Assembly (NCBI GenBank): GCA_964633285.1
Contig: CAZWGA010000018.1
Coordinates: 28,970-92,969, forward strand
Origin: 20CM-2-55-15 sp964633285
GTDB lineage: Bacteria; Acidobacteriota; Terriglobia; 20CM-2-55-15
Direction of reading: 5' to 3'
Length of the DNA: 64,000 nt
The position numbers and the translations under genes are program-made. Shown here piece by piece: positions 41,759 through 52,100 of the stretch. Numbering within the stretch: position 1 is the stretch's first letter; every line of letters starts with the position of its first letter. Under the pieces are notes generated by a model, which saw only the letters and a program-made list of their open reading frames with translations, did not search any database and was not told the origin of the DNA.

Positions 41759-43810
41759 ATGTTTAGACGTTTCGTGTTGTGCCTCGCACTGGGTATTGGC
41801 TTCGCTGTAGCGCCGATGCACTCTCAACGGCAGGCCGCGCCAACTCGTTCCCAAGGATCCATGGACCAGTGGCCCAACTATCAGAACAATTCGAATTTCT
41901 CGCCGCTAACTCAAATCACGCCGCAGAACGTATCACGTCTGACACAAGCGTGGACGTTCAATTACGGCGCCGGCAGTCTGCCGGAATACCCGTTCGTTGG
42001 GCTTGACAACCGATTCGAGGTGCAGCCCCTCCTAATTGGAGGAGTCATGTATATCTCGACGCCAGGTTCGCCGCGAGACCCGAACGTGAAGTCAACAGTC
42101 ACGGCACTGGAGCCTGAAACTGGAAAGGTCCTCTGGCAATACACATCGCCGCGGAATATTCACGGTCGCGGCCTTGCTTACTGGAAGGGCAACGGCACAG
42201 TTGGGCCGCGCCTGTATTTTGCGACCGATAAGGGATATTTGATGGGCCTCGACATCAGGACCGGGGAACTTGCGCACGGATTTGGGAACAACGGTGAGGT
42301 TGATGTTTACGTTGGCGTGACGTCAGAGCGCGTCCCCGAAAGCCGCCGTGACACGTTCACCATTCCGAATCCGGTGACGGTCTACAAGAATCTGTTGATA
42401 AGCGGCGCACGTCCTGGGGAATTGCCGCCGCCGCAACCTCGCGGCGACATTCGCGCGTGGGATACCATCACTGGCAAACTCGTGTGGAGCTTTCACGTAA
42501 TTCCTCAACCTGGCGAACCCAATCACGAAGACTGGTCTGGTGATACGTGGAAGGACAGGAGCGGTTGCAACGTTTGGTCAAATCTGACCGCTGACGAGTC
42601 GACGGGTCTCGTGTTTGGTGCCACTGGCGATGCGAATCGCGCTGTTCCAGGTAAGAACCTCTACTGCAACTCCGTCGTGGCACTCAACGGTGATACCGGC
42701 AAACTGAAGTGGTTTTTCCAAATCGTCCATCACGACGCGGCCGATTACGACATGCCGACGCCGCCGATTCTCGTCAATGTGCGTCGGAACGGGCAAACGA
42801 TTCCTGCCGTGCTCCAAACCGGTAAACTACATTTTGCATACATCTTCAACCGTGTTACCGGTGAGCCGATCTACGGCGTCGAAGAACGTCCAGTCCGCCG
42901 TGGCGGCGGCACGAATGACGAGAACTGGCCGACTCAACCGTTTCCGGTGAAGCCGCCGCCAACGGGACGGCTCAGCATGACCCGAAACGACATTAACAAG
43001 ATGACTCCCGAAATCGAAAAGTACTGTACTGATTTCTGGGATCAGAACAACATCCTGCCGAGCGGACCATTTGATCGTGCCGCTCCGAATGAAGCGATGG
43101 TCACCTTTGGCGCACCCGTCGGCGGTTGGGGTCCGCTTTCCTACAACCCGCAACTCGGTTACGTCTTCCTCAACGTCACCAACGCAGGCAATTTCCATGC
43201 GGCGGGAACGCCCGTAGCACCAGCCTTTGGTGTTGGTAATGACGCTGCAAATGCAGACACACCTGCTGCCGCTCAACCGCCAGGTCGAGGTCGGGGCCGA
43301 GGCCAAGCGAGCGCTGCAGGTGGAGCCGCCCCAGCACAGGGTACACGCGGTGGTGGCGGTGGCGCGCGAGGAGGAACTGTGTTCTCGTACCGCCTGCCGA
43401 GCGGAAACTTCGTGTCGTGCGTTGCGCCGCCTTACGGCGCGTTGACGGCAGTTGATGTGAACACTGGAAATATCGCGTGGAGCGTTCCTCTCGGGATCGA
43501 CGAGGATCTTGCAGAGCTTGGGGAGGCCGGTCTCAGAGCCGGCATTAGAAACATCGGTGGCAGCATCGCCACAGCGAGTGGCCTCGTTTTCATCGGCGCC
43601 ACGGTGGACCACAAGTTCAGGGCGTTTGATGCCAAGACAGGCAAGGAGCTCTGGGGGACTGATCTACCGGCCAACGGCAATGCCACACCAATCACGTACA
43701 TGGGAAAGGACGGCGCACAGTATGTAGTGATTCCAGCCGGCGGTGGCGGCCCGGCGGCACGCGGCCAGCGCATCTCGGATGCGCTAGTAGCGTTCAAGCT
43801 GACTCGATGA
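41759..43810 (+). CDS. Exported PQQ-dependent dehydrogenase, mGDH type (copy 4)
   Basis: 683 residues, ATG 41759 with CCGAGGTGAG upstream. Signal peptide LCLALGIGFAVAPMHSQ. Motifs: DQWPNYQNNSNFSPLTQITPQNV, IVHHDAADYDMPTPPIL (the Trp-Asp of the relatives, WD, replaced by AD), GSIATASGLVFIGATVDHKFRAFD and AQYVVIPAGGGG. It carries the longest Gly/Arg/Ala insert of the five PQQ enzymes (about residues 490-540) before VSCVAPPYGALTAVD. Sister of copy 3. The Trp change in the HHD block may alter the active-site rim. Middle gene of the seven-gene operon. Confidence 0.88.
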   Translation: MFRRFVLCLALGIGFAVAPMHSQRQAAPTRSQGSMDQWPNYQNNSNFSPLTQITPQNVSRLTQAWTFNYGAGSLPEYPFVGLDNRFEVQPLLIGGVMYISTPGSPRDPNVKSTVTALEPETGKVLWQYTSPRNIHGRGLAYWKGNGTVGPRLYFATDKGYLMGLDIRTGELAHGFGNNGEVDVYVGVTSERVPESRRDTFTIPNPVTVYKNLLISGARPGELPPPQPRGDIRAWDTITGKLVWSFHVIPQPGEPNHEDWSGDTWKDRSGCNVWSNLTADESTGLVFGATGDANRAVPGKNLYCNSVVALNGDTGKLKWFFQIVHHDAADYDMPTPPILVNVRRNGQTIPAVLQTGKLHFAYIFNRVTGEPIYGVEERPVRRGGGTNDENWPTQPFPVKPPPTGRLSMTRNDINKMTPEIEKYCTDFWDQNNILPSGPFDRAAPNEAMVTFGAPVGGWGPLSYNPQLGYVFLNVTNAGNFHAAGTPVAPAFGVGNDAANADTPAAAQPPGRGRGRGQASAAGGAAPAQGTRGGGGGARGGTVFSYRLPSGNFVSCVAPPYGALTAVDVNTGNIAWSVPLGIDEDLAELGEAGLRAGIRNIGGSIATASGLVFIGATVDHKFRAFDAKTGKELWGTDLPANGNATPITYMGKDGAQYVVIPAGGGGPAARGQRISDALVAFKLTR

Positions 43811-43885
43811 GTAGGAAGCTGGGTAACCTGCGGCTTCGTTGCGCAAATCTCAAAAGGTGATTTCATTTGTTCGAAGGAGACTGTC

Positions 43886-44908
43886 ATGATTCGACGCTCT
43901 GCCGTAATCGGTTTTATGCTGATGCTCAGCGTTGCTGGCCTTGCCCTCGCACAAGGCGGCCGTGGACGTGGACAAGGCGCGGCGCAGACGCCACCCTCGC
44001 TTGACGAACTGCCTGTAATGGGGATCGCCAACGTCACGTTCAAGGTTACGGACCTTGATAAGGCTCGCGCTTATTACAAAGGGATTCTCGGCTTTGCCGA
44101 GGCATTCGACTTAAAGGATCGTTCAGGGAAAGTTACCTCCGCTTACTTCAAGATAAATGATGACCAGTACATCGAGGTCACGCCGACGCTCAAACCTGGG
44201 GAACTGAATCGGGAGGAGCGCGTTGTGTTTCAAAGCACCGATCTCGAGAAGCTGCATGCGCTTTACGAGTCACGTGGTCTGAATCCCAGCAAGATTGAAA
44301 AGGGGCCGGACGGCAATCCAGTTTTTCGTGTCGTCAGTCTTGAAGGCAACAACCTCGATTTTCTTCAGTACGCTAATGGATCCGAACAAGTGAATGCGCG
44401 CGGAAAGTTCCTGAGTCCGGATCGGATCTCGACGCATTTATGGCACGTGGGTGTCATGACCAAAGATGCCGCAACGTCAGGTCCCCTCTACCGTGAAAAA
44501 CTCGGTTTCACCAATCTTCGTTTCGGGACTCGGAATGAAAACCTAGAAACACCCAGTAGAGATTCGAATACAGAAACCAAACCGCCCCTCACGGACACAC
44601 CAGCCACGCATGACCAATATGAAAGCGAGCAATGGGGAGCGGTAAACCATATCGGAATCGAAGTCGCGGACATGCGTGCCACACGCGATCTATTGCAGAA
44701 ACGCGGTGGATTCGATGATCTGCGCGTTCGTGCTCATGTGGGAAACAACCGTCACTGGCTCATGTTTCTCTTCGATCCCGCCGGAACGCGCACTGAAATC
44801 ATGGAAACTGCCACACAACAAGAATTGCCGGCGATGACTGTGATGGCTCCAGGTGCACCCGCGCCGCCGATCGTTCCGAAGACACCTGGTGTGTTGCCAT
44901 GGCCGTAA
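43886..44908 (+). CDS. Exported protein with two VOC modules
   Basis: 340 residues, ATG 43886, GAAGGAGACTGTC upstream. Signal peptide VIGFMLMLSVAGLALAQ and a short Gly/Arg tract. Module 1: MGIANVTFKVTDLDKARAYYKGILGF to YIEVTPTL, VVSLEGNNLDFLQYA. Module 2: STHLWHVGVMTKDAATSGPLYREKLGF, VNHIGIEVADM and FLFDPAGTRTEIME. Glyoxalase or dioxygenase-like enzymes are normally cytoplasmic, so a secreted two-module form is unusual. The C-terminal 25 residues are Pro-rich. It may act on a reactive oxo-sugar product of the PQQ enzyme encoded 75 nt upstream. Confidence 0.8.
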   Translation: MIRRSAVIGFMLMLSVAGLALAQGGRGRGQGAAQTPPSLDELPVMGIANVTFKVTDLDKARAYYKGILGFAEAFDLKDRSGKVTSAYFKINDDQYIEVTPTLKPGELNREERVVFQSTDLEKLHALYESRGLNPSKIEKGPDGNPVFRVVSLEGNNLDFLQYANGSEQVNARGKFLSPDRISTHLWHVGVMTKDAATSGPLYREKLGFTNLRFGTRNENLETPSRDSNTETKPPLTDTPATHDQYESEQWGAVNHIGIEVADMRATRDLLQKRGGFDDLRVRAHVGNNRHWLMFLFDPAGTRTEIMETATQQELPAMTVMAPGAPAPPIVPKTPGVLPWP

Positions 44909-44933
44909 TTTGAGTTCTTATTAGAGGTGATTT

Positions 44934-45773
44934 GTGCACCGAAGAATCTTGATTGTTGCTCTTGGAATCTTGACATTTACACCATCGGCCCGCGGTCAGA
45001 ACGCCCAACAAGGTGCGCGCGGCGGTCGAGGTGCTCAGGGCGCAGCCGGCGGTCGTTACGTCGATGCTGCTCCGATAAATTTCAATGACCACGATGGCTG
45101 GATCCAGATGTTCGACGGCACCACGCTGAAAGGTTGGGATGGTCCGAAGGATCTCTGGCAGGTTGAGAATGGAGCGATCGTCGTTCAAACCAAAGCCGAC
45201 CCTCCGACGGGTTCAACTTATCTCCTTTGGCAAGGTGGCGAACCGAAGGATTTCGAATTCAAAGCGGAAGTTAAGCTTGAGGGTGCGGGAGCAAACAGCG
45301 GTGTGCAATTTCGCGCAAAGTTACTCGGGGAAGTACCTGGGAATCGTTTGTCGAAGTGGGAAGCCCGCGGATATCAGGCCGACCTTGACAATATGAACAG
45401 TAATACAGGCGCACTCATCGAATGCTGTGCGGGAATGCGGCGCGAAGGTCTGGGCCCTCCGCGGCCAGACCGTGCGTTCCGGGGACAAGTGGTGCGAACC
45501 GCGCTCGCTGAGGGCCTAAAACCTACGTTGATTTCAACATTCGACGATCCCGAAACTCTTAAAGGTTACTGGAAGGTTGGCGATTGGAATCAATTGCATC
45601 TGGTTGCTCGCGGAAGAACGATGATGTTCTTCATCAATGGCCGCTTGATGTCAGTCTTGATCGACGATAATCCCACAAAGTTTATCGACCACGGCGTGCT
45701 CGGTATTCAACTGGAGGGCCGCGGTGATAATAAGGCGTCGTTCCGTAATCTCTGGCTGAAGAATCTGCCTTAG
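44934..45773 (+). CDS. Exported DUF1080 (3-keto-disaccharide hydrolase family) protein
   Basis: 279 residues from GTG 44934 with AGAGGTGA upstream. Signal peptide LIVALGILTFTPSARGQ, Gly/Arg tract, then a concanavalin-like domain of the DUF1080 family: GWIQMFDGTTLKGWDGPKDLWQVENGAIV, FEFKAEVKLEGAGANSGVQFRA, YQADLDNMN, WNQLHLVARGRTMMFFINGRLM and GVLGIQLEGRG. Pfam names the family after 3-keto-disaccharide hydrolysis. With ThuA, TIM-barrel and PQQ genes in one operon this is the strongest pointer to keto-glycoside chemistry. The MFS transporter gene starts 2 nt later. Confidence 0.85.
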   Translation: MHRRILIVALGILTFTPSARGQNAQQGARGGRGAQGAAGGRYVDAAPINFNDHDGWIQMFDGTTLKGWDGPKDLWQVENGAIVVQTKADPPTGSTYLLWQGGEPKDFEFKAEVKLEGAGANSGVQFRAKLLGEVPGNRLSKWEARGYQADLDNMNSNTGALIECCAGMRREGLGPPRPDRAFRGQVVRTALAEGLKPTLISTFDDPETLKGYWKVGDWNQLHLVARGRTMMFFINGRLMSVLIDDNPTKFIDHGVLGIQLEGRGDNKASFRNLWLKNLP

Positions 45774-45775
45774 CA

Positions 45776-47179
45776 ATGGTGGTACGCGGTACGCATCAAA
45801 CGAAGAAGGCGACTGCTAGCGGCTGGGTTGGGTCAGCACTCGAGTACTACGACTTTTTTATTTACGCCACCGCGGCGTCCCTTGTTTTCCCTCAATTGTT
45901 TTTTCCTTCAGGTGATCCAGCAGTCGCGATCGCGTCCTCTCTCGCGACGTACGGCGTTGGGTATGTCGCCCGCCCGATCGGAGCATTCTTTCTTGGCCAC
46001 TGGGGCGACACGCATGGCCGCAAGAATGTGTTACTGCTGTGCATGTTTCTGATGGGATTCTCAACGATGGCGGTTGGCTTCCTGCCGACTTACCGGCAAG
46101 TCGGCTGGATCGCACCAGCCCTTCTCGTCAGCTTGCGACTTATCCAGGGATTTGCGGTTGCCGGCGAGATTTCCGGAGCGAGCTCAATGATTCTCGAGCA
46201 CGCTCCATTCGGCCACCGTGGCTTCTATGCGAGCTTTAGTCTGCAAGGCGTACAGGCGGGCCAGATATTCGCGGCTGCTATCTTTCTGCCTCTTGCACGC
46301 TATCTGCCGGATGAGGCATTCAACTCCTGGGGTTGGCGTGTTCCGTTCTTACTGAGTTTCATTGTGATTTTCATCGGTTACATAGTGCGGCGTGAAGTCG
46401 AGGAAACGCCGGCCTTTGCTGAAGAGAGGAGACAGCGACGAATTCCCAGAGCACCAATCATCGAGGCTTTTCGAGATGGTTGGCAAAACATGATCCGCGT
46501 GGTTGCTATGGCTCTAATGAATGTCATCCCGGTGGTGACATCCATTTTTGGCGCTGCCTATGCAGTTCAGCCAGGATACGGCATCGGTTTCGACAAAGCC
46601 GTGTATCTCTGGATACCTGTCCTCGGAAACATCGTTGCGGTTTTCGTTATACCGTTTGTGGGCAACCTGTCGGACAGAGTCGGTCGGAAGCCGCCGTTGA
46701 TCGCAGCGGCGCTGCTTTGCGGCCTCCTGTCGTACGCCTACCTCTACGCCATCAGCGTCCACAGTGTTCCGCTGGCAATCGTGTTTTCTGTGTTGATGTG
46801 GGGGATCATTTATCAAGGCTACAATGCAGTCTTTCCGAGTTTTTACCCAGAGCTCTTCCGAACTCGAATCCGTGTGACGGCCATGGCGATCGCGCAAAAC
46901 GTTGGAACAACTATTACCGCTCTTCTTCCCGTTCTGTTCGCAACTGTAGCCCCGCCGGGTTCGATGAATGTTCCGCTGATGATCGGATCTATCACGCTCG
47001 CGGTGACGGTGATCGCTGCGATTGCGGCCTGGACCGCTAAAGAAACGTATCGCATACCGCTCGATGCTCTCGGCCACGGCGATTCCGTTCCAATGGCAAA
47101 GTCCGAATACGACTTACTGCGGAGTCAGTCCACCCATCCCGGACGAAAGACAGGTCGATTCGGTTCAGCGGTTGTATGA
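45776..47179 (+). CDS. MFS transporter, metabolite:H+ symporter (MHS) family
   Basis: 467 residues, ATG 45776. Twelve predicted membrane segments. The MHS/KgtP-ShiA signature is present: ASGWVGSALEYYDFFIYATAASLVFPQLFFP at the start, RPIGAFFLGHWGDTHGRKNVLL in the loop 2-3 region, and the RLIQGFAVAGEISGA helix (shown as family pattern). Members take up organic acids, polyols or compatible solutes with protons. As last gene of a seven-gene operon it probably brings the processed product into the cytoplasm. A weak hairpin without T-run lies at 47266-47298 after the stop. Confidence 0.88.
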   Translation: MVVRGTHQTKKATASGWVGSALEYYDFFIYATAASLVFPQLFFPSGDPAVAIASSLATYGVGYVARPIGAFFLGHWGDTHGRKNVLLLCMFLMGFSTMAVGFLPTYRQVGWIAPALLVSLRLIQGFAVAGEISGASSMILEHAPFGHRGFYASFSLQGVQAGQIFAAAIFLPLARYLPDEAFNSWGWRVPFLLSFIVIFIGYIVRREVEETPAFAEERRQRRIPRAPIIEAFRDGWQNMIRVVAMALMNVIPVVTSIFGAAYAVQPGYGIGFDKAVYLWIPVLGNIVAVFVIPFVGNLSDRVGRKPPLIAAALLCGLLSYAYLYAISVHSVPLAIVFSVLMWGIIYQGYNAVFPSFYPELFRTRIRVTAMAIAQNVGTTITALLPVLFATVAPPGSMNVPLMIGSITLAVTVIAAIAAWTAKETYRIPLDALGHGDSVPMAKSEYDLLRSQSTHPGRKTGRFGSAVV

Positions 47180-47330
47180 CCAGGGCCTCTGCATCGCCAT
47201 TGCGAGTGCGATCTATGCCCGATTGAGTGGTACGACCTCCGCTTCGGAATCGGCGCCGTAGTATCTTGCCGGCTGTTCCTCCAGCCGCCCTCCGGCAATG
47301 AAATGTCTTCAGATCCTCCAGTACTTGCAC

Positions 47331-47396
47331 TGTTGTATGCTCATCCATACAACAAGCGTATTTTTGTTGACCGAGAACTGAAGATCGGACTAGTCT
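47331..47396 (+). promoter_or_regulatory. Operator copy 6 and promoter of the hydrolase-TonB-hydrolase operon
   Basis: The most regular copy: TGTTGTAT (47331-47338) and ATACAACA (47347-47354) are perfect inverted repeats around a spacer ending TCATCC. After 12 nt follows TTGACC (47367-47372) and, 18 nt on, TAGTCT (47391-47396). Confidence 0.7.
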
Positions 47397-47441
47397 CTCG
47401 CGCAGCTACTAAAACAACTTTTGCAGCGAAGGTTTAACCAC

Positions 47442-49130
47442 ATGCGAAACATTCGAAGAGTATTCGCCTTTTTTCTAATTCTGTTTTTCTGCTTACCCGC
47501 GTTCGCGCAACGCGGCGGCCGGGGTGGCGGAGGGCGTGGAGCCGGCGCGCCGAATGAAGGTGGCGGGCAGGCGGGTGCCAGTTTGAAAATCGAACGAGAT
47601 CTTCAATACGCGCGTGCTGGAGAACAGCCGCTCTTGGTCGACCTTTACCATCTTGAGCCGCTACCGACGCCGCGTCCGGTCATCGTGTGGATTCATGGTA
47701 GTGGGCCAGGCGCTTCCAAAGAAGCTTCTCCGGCAACGGCTCTCATCAGTCCGACTGGCGTGGCCGTGGCCAGCATTGAGTACCGTACCGGAACAGGTGT
47801 CACTTTGCAGATGCAACTCGCGGACGTGAAGGCCGCCGTACGGTGGGTTCGAGCCAACGCCACAAAGTACAACCTCGACGGCTCGCATATCGGCGCGTTC
47901 GGTTACGGTATTGGCGGACAACTGGCGGCGCTGTTGGGTACGACGGGCGGCGCAACTGCGCTTGAGGGAAATGAGGGCAATTCGAGCGAGTCCAGCCAAG
48001 TACAAGCAGTGATCGATATCGCCGGCCCGGTGATCACCGGCGGTCTCAATCCCGTCGACTACGTTACGAAAGACGACGCGCCAACGCTCATTATTCATGG
48101 CACTGCCGATGCCGAAGTCTCGACGCGTCAAAGTCAGATGTTGGTCTCAGCGCTCAAGGTTGCGGGAGTGGAGACCTTACTTGACATGCAGGTGGCGGCG
48201 GCCCACAACCTGGGGGAACTGCTTTCGCCTGTCGTCATGCAGAGCGTTTCGACTTTCGTCGCGCAGCACTTGCTGGGTGCTCGCATCGCGCCGGCTCTTT
48301 CGGCGTACGTTTCAACTCCTGGCCATGCGTTCATCGATCCCGTCGCGCTGGATCTTGGCGGCACACTGTACAAGCTGTATTCGACGCCGTCGCGCGGTCC
48401 GAAGACATACGCAAGCTACCGCGTCTATCTTCCGCCAGGATACGCGGCAAGGGGCGCCAGGCGCTACCCGGTCATCTATTTTCTCCATGGCCGCAGCGTG
48501 GATTCTAAGCGACCGATCACGGCGGGTTACATCGCGCGGATCGATGCGGCTATCCGTAGCGGAGTCATGCCGCCGGCAATCGCGGTCCTCGTTCAAGGGC
48601 TGAATACCGGATGGTACGTCGACGCGCAGGACGGACAACACCCGATGGAATCCATCGTTGTTAAGGACCTCATTGCTCATGTCGACGCGACCTACCGCAC
48701 GATTCCGACGCGTGAAGGACGCGCCATTGAAGGACACTCGATGGGTGGTTACGGCGCTCTTCACATTGGTCTGAAATATCCTGATCTGTTTGCTGCAGTC
48801 ACTGGCAATTCCCCGGCACTGATAGAAAACGTCACGGACGGTGTCGGCGACCAGGCATTCTGGGCGGCGGAAATGCCGTTGGCCCTAGCAACGAAAAATG
48901 CGGACAAGGTGCGCCGGCAATCGATTCGAGTGATTTGCGGAACGGCGGACAACCTCTTTACGGGCGCCAAAGCTTTTCATGACCAACTCGCGAAGCTAAA
49001 TATTCCTCACGAATTCCTTCCTGTTCCGGAGTCACCGCACAATCACGATCAACTCTTGCAATACGAGAAATTCGACACGATGGAGTTTTACGGCAAGGTA
49101 TTCGGAGGAACGAAGTCCACAAAGAAATGA
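47442..49130 (+). CDS. Exported tandem alpha/beta hydrolase; first domain lacks the nucleophile
   Basis: 562 residues from ATG 47442 (AAGG upstream). Signal peptide FAFFLILFFCLPAFAQ, Gly/Arg tract, then two hydrolase domains. Domain 1 (about 60-285) follows the BD-FAE/carboxylesterase pattern (VIVWIHGSGPG, QLADVKAAVRWVRANATKY), but the nucleophile elbow reads GAFGYGIGG where GxSxGG is expected, so it is probably not catalytic. Domain 2 (about 300-560) is an esterase-D/feruloyl-esterase type with RYPVIYFLHG, intact GHSMGG and SPHNHDQ. It may release acyl or aromatic groups from a glycoside. Paralogous to the first two thirds of the protein at 52418. Confidence 0.83.
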   Translation: MRNIRRVFAFFLILFFCLPAFAQRGGRGGGGRGAGAPNEGGGQAGASLKIERDLQYARAGEQPLLVDLYHLEPLPTPRPVIVWIHGSGPGASKEASPATALISPTGVAVASIEYRTGTGVTLQMQLADVKAAVRWVRANATKYNLDGSHIGAFGYGIGGQLAALLGTTGGATALEGNEGNSSESSQVQAVIDIAGPVITGGLNPVDYVTKDDAPTLIIHGTADAEVSTRQSQMLVSALKVAGVETLLDMQVAAAHNLGELLSPVVMQSVSTFVAQHLLGARIAPALSAYVSTPGHAFIDPVALDLGGTLYKLYSTPSRGPKTYASYRVYLPPGYAARGARRYPVIYFLHGRSVDSKRPITAGYIARIDAAIRSGVMPPAIAVLVQGLNTGWYVDAQDGQHPMESIVVKDLIAHVDATYRTIPTREGRAIEGHSMGGYGALHIGLKYPDLFAAVTGNSPALIENVTDGVGDQAFWAAEMPLALATKNADKVRRQSIRVICGTADNLFTGAKAFHDQLAKLNIPHEFLPVPESPHNHDQLLQYEKFDTMEFYGKVFGGTKSTKK

Positions 49131-49159
49131 ACTGCGACGAGAAGGATGGGGAGATAACT

Positions 49160-52100
49160 ATGCGAAGAACTATATTCATGATCCTGAGATCTACGCTGCA
49201 TGTGGTGTTCGCCGTCAGCAGTGCCATCATACTCGTTATTAACGTAGCGGCGGCGCAGTCGGTCAACGTTTCGCAAGTAACCGGAGTCATTCATGACTCG
49301 ACCGGAGCGTCGATTCCTGGTGTGACAGTTACGGTCACCAAAACAGATACCGGATTGGAACGCACGGTTATTTCCGGAGAGGATGGAGCCTACTCGATTC
49401 CAGGTCTCCCGGTTGGACCCTATTCCTTCAAGGCATCACTGCCCGGTTTCAACACGTACGTGCGAGATGGAATTGTGTTGCAGGTAGGAACGAATCTCGC
49501 AATCAACGCAACGCTCACTGTTGGGGGTGTGAATGAGCAAGTTTCAGTGACCGCCGACACACTGACAGTCGATCCTCGAAGTACGGCAATCGGCCAGGTT
49601 ATCAACTCACAGCAGGTGACTGAACTTCCTTTGAACGGCCGTCGCGCAACTGAGTTGATCCTGCTATCTGGCATGTCCACACCGGCGCCTGCCGAGGATA
49701 TGAATTCCAACAAGAATTATCCGACGCAGACAATCTCGGTAGCAGGCGGAGCGCAAACAGGCGTTACGTTCATCCTGGATGGTGGTTCGCACAATGACCC
49801 ATTCAACAATCTGAACTTGCCGATGCCCTTTCCCGATGCACTGCAGGAGTTCAAAGTCGAGAGCAGCGCGCTTCCGGCAAGGTACGGGCAGCACAACGCG
49901 GCAGCGGTGAATGTCGTTACGAGGTCTGGAACGAACGCGTTCCATGGCACTATTTTCGAATTCTCGCGACATTACCGGTTCAATGCGAGGAACTACTTTG
50001 CAACGGCCGACGACGGCCTTAGGCGCAATCAGTTCGGCGGAACTCTCGGCGGACCAATAATTCAGAATCGCTTGTTCTTCTTTGGAGCTTATCAGCACAA
50101 AATTGAGAAAACCCGGCCGGCAACCGCCTTGCGATTTGTGCCGACGGCAGACATGCGCGCCGGTAACTTCACGACCTTCGCCTCGGCTGCCTGCAATAAC
50201 GGCAGTGCCAAAGCGCTGAAGGCTCCTTTCGTCAATAACGTCACCAATCCGTCCAATTTTAGTCCGGCTGCGATGAAGCTCTTGTCCTACATCCCAGTGT
50301 CAACTGACCCCTGCGGCTCGTACACCGTGGCGATTCCCAACGACAACACCGAGGTTCAGCCGTTGGGAAAGATCGACGCAAAAATCACCGATAAGCAGAA
50401 TCTGTTCGCGCGGTACATGAATGCGCGTTACGACAATCCACCATTTTACGACGGAAAGAACGCGCTTACTCTTAGCCGTATCGGTCAGCGCAACGTGGTG
50501 CATTCGGGCGTGATTGGACACACATGGATACTATCGAATACTAAGCTTAATGCTTTGCATGTCACCGTCAGCAAGACATACAACGATCGCGTCTTGAAAC
50601 CATTCTTTTCGCCGGCGGACCTGGGTGTGAAAGTTAGCGCCCCAGTCGCCGGTTATACAAATGTCAGCATCACAGGGACCGGCTTCAGCATTGGAACCGG
50701 CGCAACCAATCCAGGATTCTTCAACTCCACCAGCTATCAAATCACGGACGACTTCGACCTCACCCGCGGACATCATGAGTTATCTTTCGGCGGCAACTGG
50801 ATCCGTACGACAGATCTCACGGAGTTTTACCGCTTCGTGAATGGTGAGAACACATTTAATGGCACAGTTATCGGGCTCCCTCTAGCGGACTTCATGATGG
50901 GAAAGAGCAGCGGTTTCAATCAAAGCCCGCCATCCCGCACCAACCAGTTGCTCCGGTACTACTCGCTCTACGCGCAGGATGCTTTCAGAATTCGAACGCA
51001 CTTGACTGTGAGTTACGGCCTCCGCTGGGAACCGTACCTGGCCATGCAGAATAGTGACAATCAGGTCTATTTGTTCGACATGGCGCGCTTTAATGCCGGA
51101 AAGCACAGCATCGTCTATCCCAAAGCTGCCGCCGGATTGTACTTTCCTGGAGATCCCGGGTACCCGGGCAATGCAGTAACTTCGAACAAGCTATTAGGTT
51201 TTGCTCCCAGAGTTGGTGTCGTTTGGGCGCCGTCGGATCGCATGACGGTGCGCGGGGCTTGGGGGCAGTTTTATGATACTGCGGCTCTGTTCTCCAACAC
51301 GGGCTACCAAGGATTCGGACGTGGTTCGAACTTGATCAATCCGTCGGGTGGGTTTGATGATCCATATCAGGGACAGCCGGGCGGCAATCCTTTCCCCGAG
51401 GCATTTACGCTAACGAATGGATCGACATTCAACACTTTCACCGGTTGGGCGACGTATCCGTTGCATATCCATCCGACGCGGTTGCATCAGTGGAATTTGG
51501 GAGTGCAGCGCCAGATGCAGGACTGGCTGGTCTCTGCAAGCTATCTCGGCAATCACACCCAGCATCTCTGGGGTGGACGCCAGCTCAATCCCGCCGTCTA
51601 CGGTCCTGGCGCCACGCTGAGCAACACCAATCAGCGTCGTCTGCTGTATCTGCAGAATCCGGCTGAAGGTCAGTATTTCTCAAACTTGACGATGCTCGAT
51701 GATATGGGCACCGCCGATTACCGCGGCATGCTTCTCTCCGTCCAGCGCCGCATGCAATCGAATTTCAGCGTGCTGGCAAACTGGACGCTTGCGAAGTGCG
51801 AGACCGACTACAGACAGGCGGAATTTTCCAGCACGACGTCGCCGGTCGATCCGGTGCATGCGGAACTGGACCGTGGTCTGTGTAACGCAGATCGGCGGAA
51901 CGTCGTCAATCTGTCGGGTGCACTCCGGACGCCGAAATTCAAACGCGGCGGCATCCTTGGCGTGATTGTCAGCGATTGGCAGCTATCGCCGCTGGTGCGT
52001 TGGATGAGCGGCGATCACTCAACTCCGGTAACCGGAGTTGACACAGCGCTCACTGGTCAGGGTGGACAACGCGCAGTGCAGGTTCTCGCGGACCCATACG

